A stretch of DNA of 64,000 bases from VAXT01 sp035318925 (GTDB lineage Bacteria; Actinomycetota; Thermoleophilia; Gaiellales; Gaiellaceae). Each line of letters opens with the position of its first letter. Positions within the stretch are counted from its first letter, which is position 1. The notes beneath the pieces were generated by a model. The model made no database searches and was not told where the DNA came from. It saw only the letters and a list, made by a program, of their open reading frames with translations. Below, piece after piece: positions 59,121 to 64,000 of this stretch. The stretch is from positions 77,648 through 141,647 of the forward strand of contig DATHDS010000030.1 in assembly GCA_035318925.1 (NCBI GenBank), written 5' to 3'. Made by a program: the position numbers and the translations under genes.

Positions 59121-60005
59121 CTACAGGGCTGCCAGCGGATCGACATTCGCTCCGCGGACGAGCACCTCGAAGTGGAGGTGCGGGCCGGTCGCCTCTCCCG
59201 TCGCACCGACGCGGCCGACCGTGGAGCCGCCAGCGACGCGGTCACCGACATGAACGTCGATCCGAGAGAGGTGCGCGTACCTCGTTCGGACCCCACGGCC
59301 GTGAGCGACCTCGACCAGCTTGCCCCAGCCGCTGCCACTCGGGCCGGCGAACACGACCCGCCCCGCGGCCGCGGCTGCGATCGCGGTCCCCATCGCGGCC
59401 GGAAAGTCGACACCTGCGTGGAACCGTGCGCCGCGCGGCCCGAATCCGTCTCCGATTGGCCCCGGGAGGGGGCGGGCAAGCTTGAGCGGAGATCGGGGCG
59501 GTGGTGCGCGCAAGGCCGCCACCGTCGAAGGTCCGGCTAGGCCTTTGGGTTTGATTCCGGCCCAAGCCTGGAAGCTGCGGAGAGCCGCATCGGTGTGCGA
59601 GCCGAGGACTCCGTCGAAGGTCGACGAAGGAAATCCATGCCAGGCGAGTGCGAATTGCAGCGCGGCCACATCCCAGCCTTTGGCGCCGAGGCTGAGCGGG
59701 CGGGCGCCGAGCGGGGAGCGCCGTCCATAGTCGCCTAGTGCCTTGCGCGTGCGTTGATTCGGAACACCGTTCGCCACCAGGCCCGCACGTTTCTGGAGCC
59801 TGCGCAAAGCTTTCTTGGTTACCGGGCCGAGCACGCCGTCGACCGTGCCGGTGTACAGGCCTTGCCCAAGAAGTCCGACTTGGAGCGCGGCGATCTCAGG
59901 GTTTCCGGCAGCGATTTCCGGATCATCTGCCCCGAGGGTCGCGCTGGCAAACGCCAAAGGCGCTGTAACGGCAAATATCAAAGTCACTACAAGAAGGCGG
60001 TTCAT
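59121..60005 (-). CDS. Secreted M23 peptidase with two peptidoglycan-binding domains
   Basis: A 294-aa exported protein: signal peptide (MNRLLVVTLIFAVTAPLAFA), two PG_binding_1 domains (residues 35-90, LQVGLLGQGLYTGTVDGVLG; residues 100-160, LQFALAWHGFPSSTFDGVLG), and an M23/LytM domain with HAGVDFPA (Zn His and Asp) and GPHLHFEV (HxH). Cuts peptide crosslinks or acts as an activator. A hairpin covers its ribosome site. Confidence 0.93.
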   Translation of the reverse strand: MNRLLVVTLIFAVTAPLAFASATLGADDPEIAAGNPEIAALQVGLLGQGLYTGTVDGVLGPVTKKALRRLQKRAGLVANGVPNQRTRKALGDYGRRSPLGARPLSLGAKGWDVAALQFALAWHGFPSSTFDGVLGSHTDAALRSFQAWAGIKPKGLAGPSTVAALRAPPPRSPLKLARPLPGPIGDGFGPRGARFHAGVDFPAAMGTAIAAAAAGRVVFAGPSGSGWGKLVEVAHGRGVRTRYAHLSRIDVHVGDRVAGGSTVGRVGATGEATGPHLHFEVLVRGANVDPLAAL

Positions 60006-60038
60006 GGCGATCTGCGATCCGAATCTGGATCGGTCGCC
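60006..60038 (-). promoter_or_regulatory. Hairpin covering the start region of the M23 gene
   Basis: GGCGA (60006-60010) pairs with TCGCC (60034-60038), and CGATCC with GGATCG inside (60015-60020, 60027-60032). The stem touches the ATG at 60005 and no Shine-Dalgarno is free, so translation may be controlled by folding. Confidence 0.4.
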
Positions 60039-60073
60039 AGGGTTTCCCGGACATCCCTGAAGAGGGGGAACTC

Positions 60074-60104
60074 AAACGAGGGATCGAATCCCCAAAACGA
60101 GGGA
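60074..60104. repeat. Two direct repeats with 21-bp period
   Basis: AAACGAGGGA occurs at 60074-60083 and 60095-60104 in the divergent spacer between the M23 gene and the GGDEF/HD-GYP gene. A 21-bp period puts both on the same face of DNA, as for response-regulator sites. Confidence 0.5.
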
Positions 60105-60167
60105 CGCCGGTGCGTCTGCCGCGCCCGATACTTCGGTCAAGCGTCAGATCCCATCGGAGGGCAGCTC

Positions 60168-62177
60168 TTGCGGTTTAACCGAGATCGGCAGAACGCCCCC
60201 GCTGGGGTCAACCTACGCATAGGCCGACTGGTCTGCGCAGCCCTGCTCGTGGTCGTCGGCGCGTACGCCCTCGAAGCCCTCCTCGGGACGCAGGGGAGCA
60301 TCGATCGTCTCTTCAACAACTGGATCTACAACGGCCTGCTGGTGGCGGCCGGTGCCTGTTGCCTGGCCCGGGCGATGCTCGTTCGCGTCGAACGGCTTCC
60401 CTGGCTGCTCCTGAGCGCAGCGCTCCTCCTCTGGACGACCGGCGACCTCTACTACTACTTCTTCCTGTCGGGCCTGGAGAACGTTCCGATCCCGTCCGTC
60501 GCCGACCTCTTCTACCTCGCCTTCTACCCGGTCAGCTACGTGGCGCTAGCGCTGTTGCTCCGAGGGCGGATGCGCAGGTTCCAGGGCAATCTCTGGCTCG
60601 ATGGGGTGATTGCCGCGCTCGCTGTCGGGGCCCTCGGCGCCGCCGTCGTCTTCGACAAGGTGCTGAGCACAACCGGAGGGAGCGCGCTCGTCGTCGCGAC
60701 GAACCTCGCCTACCCGCTCGCCGACCTTCTGCTGCTCTCGCTCGTGGTCGCGATGTTCGCGCTGACGGGCTGGCGCTTCGACCGCACGTGGGCGTTCGTC
60801 GCCGCCGGCTACGGCGTGTTCGCGATCGCCGACACCGCGTACCTCTATCAGACCGCCGAGGGCCGCTACGTCGAGGGCGGCATCCTCGACGCCGGTTGGC
60901 CTGCTGCGCTCGTGCTGATCGCGTGCGCGGCCTGGCAGCCAGTGACGAGGCTCCGGGACGTCCGCAGCGAGAGCTGGAAGACGCTCACCCTCCCCACGTT
61001 CTTTGCGCTCGTCAGCCTCACGCTCCTCGTCTACGACCACTTCGTGCGCGTGAACGTCGTCGCCATCGTTCTAGCCTCGGCCGCTATCGGAATGGTGATC
61101 GTGCGCGCAGTCCTCACCTTCCGGGAACGCGTTCGGCTTCTCGAGTACACCCGTGAGGAATCGCTCACCGACGCTCTCACGGGGCTCGGCAACAGGCGCA
61201 GGTTCGTCTCCGACCTCGAGGAGCTTCTCACCGACGGCTCCGCGGCGCTCGTCCTCATCGTGTTCGACCTCGACGGCTTCAAAGCGTACAACGACGCGTT
61301 CGGCCATTCCGCAGGCGATGCGATGCTTGCACGAGTGGCCAGAAGGCTGGCTCTGACGCCCGAGGAGCATGGGCGCGCATACAGGCTCGGCGGGGACGAG
61401 TTCTGTGTCCTCGCGACCACGGACGACGCCGGTCCCGGCGCCCTCATCGAACGCTCGACCGCCGCATTGACGGCGGAGGGCGAAGGCTTTTCCGTCACCT
61501 GCTCCTACGGCGCCGTCCTCATCCCCTCAGAAGCCGAGGATCTGACCGAGGCCCTCCGGATCGCAGACGACCGGATGTACGCCGACAAGCAGCGGAACCA
61601 TCCGGGCACGGACCGCCAGAGCATCGACGTGCTCATCAGTGTCCTCGAGGAGCGGGACTCGGCGCTCGCTCATCACCTGGCGGACGTCGCGGACCTCGCG
61701 GAAGCGGTCGGCCGCAGGCTGCACGTGCCCGAGCCGCAGCTGGCGGCGATCAGGCAGGCGGCCGAGCTGCACGACGTCGGCAAGCTGGCGATCCCGGAGG
61801 AGATCCTGGGCAAGCCCGGCCCGCTGGCGGAGGACGAGTGGGCATTCGTCCGGCGCCACACGGTGATCGGCGAGCGAATCCTCGGCTCGGCGCCCGTGCT
61901 CGCTGAGGCCGCGACGATCGTCCGCTCGACGCACGAGCGGTGGGACGGAATGGGCTACCCCGACCGGCTCGCCGGAGTCGACATCCCTCTTGGAGCGCGG
62001 ATCATCTCCGTCTGCGACGCCTTCGACGCCATGACCTCCAACCGGCCGTACGCCACGGCGCTCACGCGCGAGGAGGCCATGCGGGAGCTCTTTCGCTGCG
62101 CCGGGACCCAGTTCGACGCCGAGGTCGTGGAAGCGTTCGCAGCGGTGCAGGCAGACCTGACCAAGCTCGTCGCCTAG
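60168..62177 (+). CDS. Membrane GGDEF/HD-GYP protein (c-di-GMP synthesis and breakdown)
   Basis: A 669-aa protein from the TTG at 60168, which has GGAGG seven bases upstream; no ATG fits. The first 310 residues hold about nine membrane segments and no known sensor fold. The GGDEF domain (about 325-460) has SLTDALTGLGNRRRF, FDLDGFKAYND and RLGGDEFCV; the product-binding RxxD site is absent. The HD-GYP domain (about 480-665) has LHDVGKLAIPEE, HTVIGERIL and HERWDGMGYPDRLAG. Both active motifs look intact, so it may both make and degrade c-di-GMP. Confidence 0.92.
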   Translation: MRFNRDRQNAPAGVNLRIGRLVCAALLVVVGAYALEALLGTQGSIDRLFNNWIYNGLLVAAGACCLARAMLVRVERLPWLLLSAALLLWTTGDLYYYFFLSGLENVPIPSVADLFYLAFYPVSYVALALLLRGRMRRFQGNLWLDGVIAALAVGALGAAVVFDKVLSTTGGSALVVATNLAYPLADLLLLSLVVAMFALTGWRFDRTWAFVAAGYGVFAIADTAYLYQTAEGRYVEGGILDAGWPAALVLIACAAWQPVTRLRDVRSESWKTLTLPTFFALVSLTLLVYDHFVRVNVVAIVLASAAIGMVIVRAVLTFRERVRLLEYTREESLTDALTGLGNRRRFVSDLEELLTDGSAALVLIVFDLDGFKAYNDAFGHSAGDAMLARVARRLALTPEEHGRAYRLGGDEFCVLATTDDAGPGALIERSTAALTAEGEGFSVTCSYGAVLIPSEAEDLTEALRIADDRMYADKQRNHPGTDRQSIDVLISVLEERDSALAHHLADVADLAEAVGRRLHVPEPQLAAIRQAAELHDVGKLAIPEEILGKPGPLAEDEWAFVRRHTVIGERILGSAPVLAEAATIVRSTHERWDGMGYPDRLAGVDIPLGARIISVCDAFDAMTSNRPYATALTREEAMRELFRCAGTQFDAEVVEAFAAVQADLTKLVA

Positions 62178-62269
62178 TTCACCGCCGGCACGAAATTCGA
62201 GGCTCACGGCCACGCCTGATCGTTTACGATCCCCGCTGCCGTCAGTCGAGGAAGGCGAGCCAGGTTCGT

Positions 62270-62350
62270 GACCCTCACGCCCGAAAGGGCTCAAGGAAAG
62301 ATCTTCGGCTCTGGACAGCCGCGCCGCGGCTCCGCTGCTCTTCGAGCCGA
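62270..62350 (+). promoter_or_regulatory. Structured 5' leader of the BNR-repeat gene
   Basis: The 234 bases between genes hold a GNRA hairpin GCCC-GAAA-GGGC (62279-62290), then an outer stem TCGGCTC/GAGCCGA (62304-62310 with 62344-62350) enclosing AGCCGCG-C-CGCGGCT (62317-62331). No T-run is seen. It could be a riboswitch or an mRNA stabiliser; I could not match it to a known class. Confidence 0.4.
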
Positions 62351-62411
62351 TGTATCCGCCACGGCCGCGCCCGCTCTCTCGGCCAAAGAAGCTCTTAGAA
62401 AGGAGCGCCTC

Positions 62412-64000
62412 ATGCGCTACCTCCTTGCAGCAACGCTTGCGCTGGTGGTGGCTGTCCCCGCCTCCTACTCGAGCGCAAGCGCGAGTCGCGAGCAGACGTA
62501 TTCCTGCGCCTCGATCCAAAGGCTCGGCCTCGAGAAGCAGGTAAACGCCCACGCAGCCCAGGTGCTCGCGGCCTGTGGCCGCTCCTCGGCGTCCGGTCCG
62601 AGTCTCGACACGCCCTTCTCGTCCCTTCCCCTCATTTCATCGGCTCCGGCCAACTATGGCGGGGTCGACGTCGACGTCGTCGGCGGAGGCGAGGGCGTGT
62701 ACCCGCATGTGACGCAGTCCGAGAGCCAGACGTGGTCAAACGGCACCACCGTCGTCATGGCCTACAACGACTCGCGGACCGCACCGAGTTGCTACTCGGG
62801 CGGGTCCTACTCGCTCAATGGCGGCGCAACCTGGGCGAGCCTCAACTCGCGCCCATTCTGTAGCGGCCACGGCACGGGCTTCGGCGACCCGGTGGTCGTC
62901 TACGACCAGGCGCACTCCAAGTGGGTCGCGGTCTTTCTCGCCTCCGGCTGCGGCGGGCAAGGCCTTGGAGTCTGGACGTCTCTCGACGGCTCCACGTGGT
63001 CGACCGGTCCCTGCGCCCACAGCGGGACCGGGGACGACCGCGAGTCGGGCTGGGCCGACAACAGCCCGGCCAGCCCGCACTACGGCCGCATCTACGTCTC
63101 CTGGAACGACTACGGCCAGAGCCAGCAGATCCGTGTCACCCACTCCGATGATGGGGGCACAACCTGGAGCTTGCCAGTCAACGTCACCTCGACCTTCGTC
63201 CGCGACGTCCAGATCACGACCGGCCCTGATGGGACGGTCTTCATCGCCAGCATGGACGAGGGCGGCGGTGGCCTCGGGAACCGGACGAACATCATCTACC
63301 GCTCGACCGACGGCGGTACGACCTGGACGAGCACGACGACCGGCGCGGCGTTCCCCGGCCCGGGCCAGTCGACGTGCGGCTATTTCGCCGCGATGTTCCC
63401 CAGCTACTGGCGGCACATGGGCTGGGGCGACATCGGCGCAGGCCCGAGTGGCGTCATCCACTACGTCTACGCCCAGCACGGCCCGGGCGCGGACTACGGC
63501 GACATCTACTACACCCGCTCGATCAACAATGGCTCGAGCTGGAGCGCGCCTCTCCGCCTCAACACGGACGCGAGCACACGCTCGCAATGGATGCCCTCGC
63601 TGTCGGTCAGCGCCGCCGGCCAGGTCTTCGCCAGCTGGTACGACGCCCGTAACACGAGTGGGTCGAGCTACGAGCGCTGGGGACGGTTGTCCTCGGACAA
63701 CGGAGCCACGTGGCAGCCCGACGCGGCGATCAGCGACGCCACAAGCCCGCTGCCGCTCCAGCCCGATCCGAGCGTCCAGCCCTGCTACGCGGGCGACTAC
63801 GAGCGAAGCCATGCGGTCGGTGGCTTCTTCCATGTGTCGTGGACCGACGGCCGGGTCCTGATCAGCGGTAACCCGCAGCAAGACGAGTTCTACGACAAGG
63901 TGCCGGAGACCGGGCCGCCGCCGCCGCCGCCTCCTCCACCTCCTCCGCCACCACCTCCTCCACCTCCTCCGCCACCACCCCCGCCACCACCTCCTCCACC
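62412..64000 (+). CDS. Secreted BNR/Asp-box repeat protein with poly-proline tail (partial)
   Basis: Open from ATG 62412 (AAAGGAG seven bases upstream) to the end of the window, at least 529 codons. Signal peptide (MRYLLAATLALVVAVPASYS). Asp-box motifs SxDxGxTW recur: SLNGGATW, SLDGSTW, SDDGGTTW, STDGGTTW, SINNGSSW, SDNGATW, so it is a sialidase-like beta-propeller; no catalytic Arg triad or Tyr-Glu pair of true sialidases can be assigned. From about 63912 it is uninterrupted proline codons (at least 27), typical of a wall-spanning stalk. C-terminus missing. Confidence 0.85.
   Translation, partial: MRYLLAATLALVVAVPASYSSASASREQTYSCASIQRLGLEKQVNAHAAQVLAACGRSSASGPSLDTPFSSLPLISSAPANYGGVDVDVVGGGEGVYPHVTQSESQTWSNGTTVVMAYNDSRTAPSCYSGGSYSLNGGATWASLNSRPFCSGHGTGFGDPVVVYDQAHSKWVAVFLASGCGGQGLGVWTSLDGSTWSTGPCAHSGTGDDRESGWADNSPASPHYGRIYVSWNDYGQSQQIRVTHSDDGGTTWSLPVNVTSTFVRDVQITTGPDGTVFIASMDEGGGGLGNRTNIIYRSTDGGTTWTSTTTGAAFPGPGQSTCGYFAAMFPSYWRHMGWGDIGAGPSGVIHYVYAQHGPGADYGDIYYTRSINNGSSWSAPLRLNTDASTRSQWMPSLSVSAAGQVFASWYDARNTSGSSYERWGRLSSDNGATWQPDAAISDATSPLPLQPDPSVQPCYAGDYERSHAVGGFFHVSWTDGRVLISGNPQQDEFYDKVPETGPPPPPPPPPPPPPPPPPPPPPPPPPPPP

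Noticed and set aside
60060..60100. Resemblance to the start of a c-di-AMP (ydaO) riboswitch
   Set aside because: GGGGGAAC and GAATCC are present but the conserved 3' half is missing, and the strand would face the GGDEF gene; treated as direct repeats instead.
1..64000. CRISPR arrays, transposases, integrases, tRNA or rRNA genes
   Set aside because: None seen: no spaced identical repeats beyond the pair at 60074, no recombinase motifs, and no cloverleaf with CCA-type end noticed on reading.

Overview
The window is GC-rich DNA (roughly 70% by eye) with many GTG and TTG starts, TANNNT-type -10 boxes and very tight gene packing (ATGA, GTGA and TTGA overlaps). Its content points to an actinobacterium, most likely of the Thermoleophilia (Gaiellales/Solirubrobacterales-like): an fhaA-fhaB-pstP-rodA-pbpA-pknB cluster, bifunctional-type dcd, a DUF4446 and a DUF6458-like protein, an A2-type cytochrome oxidase, and SUF rather than ISC. 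The lineage is an inference from gene content. I saw no tRNA, rRNA, insertion sequence, prophage or CRISPR array.

Layout. 0.1-12.2 kb: histidine kinase, glutamine synthetase, an ABC/MFS/MFS/phosphotransferase operon, an ECF sigma factor fused to a DUF151 nuclease, and an acetyltransferase-PII-ammonium transporter operon. glnA and the PII operon are preceded by nearly the same terminator-type leader. 12.2-18 kb: small secreted proteins, a methyltransferase, a rhodanese, an HNH protein. 18-29.4 kb: the cell-wall growth and Ser/Thr phosphorylation cluster ending in ddl, with a further kinase convergent to it. 29.4-36.1 kb: aminotransferase and PLP-forming oxidase (divergent), dinB, an enolase-superfamily enzyme, dcd, a reductase-like protein, peptidase E. 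36.13-36.58 kb: a gene-free stretch that looks like an independent structured RNA with its own terminator. 36.6-39.2 kb: sufS-sufU-Rieske-O-methyltransferase. 39.3-44.2 kb: two large exported proteins sharing a Cys/His-rich repeat domain that I do not recognise, one fused to cytochrome c and one translationally coupled to a cupredoxin, with a GT39 enzyme. 44.3-49.8 kb: TolB-like protein and sufC-sufB-VOC-sufD. 49.9-53.8 kb: tatA-tatC, adenosine deaminase family, TPR protein, STAS protein, dihaem cytochrome c. 53.8-58.7 kb: cytochrome c oxidase genes interleaved with three UspA-like domains. 58.8-64 kb: small membrane protein, M23 peptidase, GGDEF/HD-GYP protein, and a secreted BNR-repeat protein whose poly-proline tail runs off the window.

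How it fits together: nitrogen assimilation (glnA, PII, Amt) seems to share a leader-based control; cell elongation (RodA, PbpA) is placed under kinase/phosphatase/FHA control; iron-sulfur assembly is split into two loci about 7 kb apart; and the 39-58 kb region is rich in exported haem and copper proteins feeding an aerobic terminal oxidase. The candidates for undescribed biology are the Cys/His repeat family, the 36.3 kb RNA, the twin nitrogen leader, the sigma-nuclease fusion with an internal ribosome site, and the oxidase-linked Usp-like proteins.
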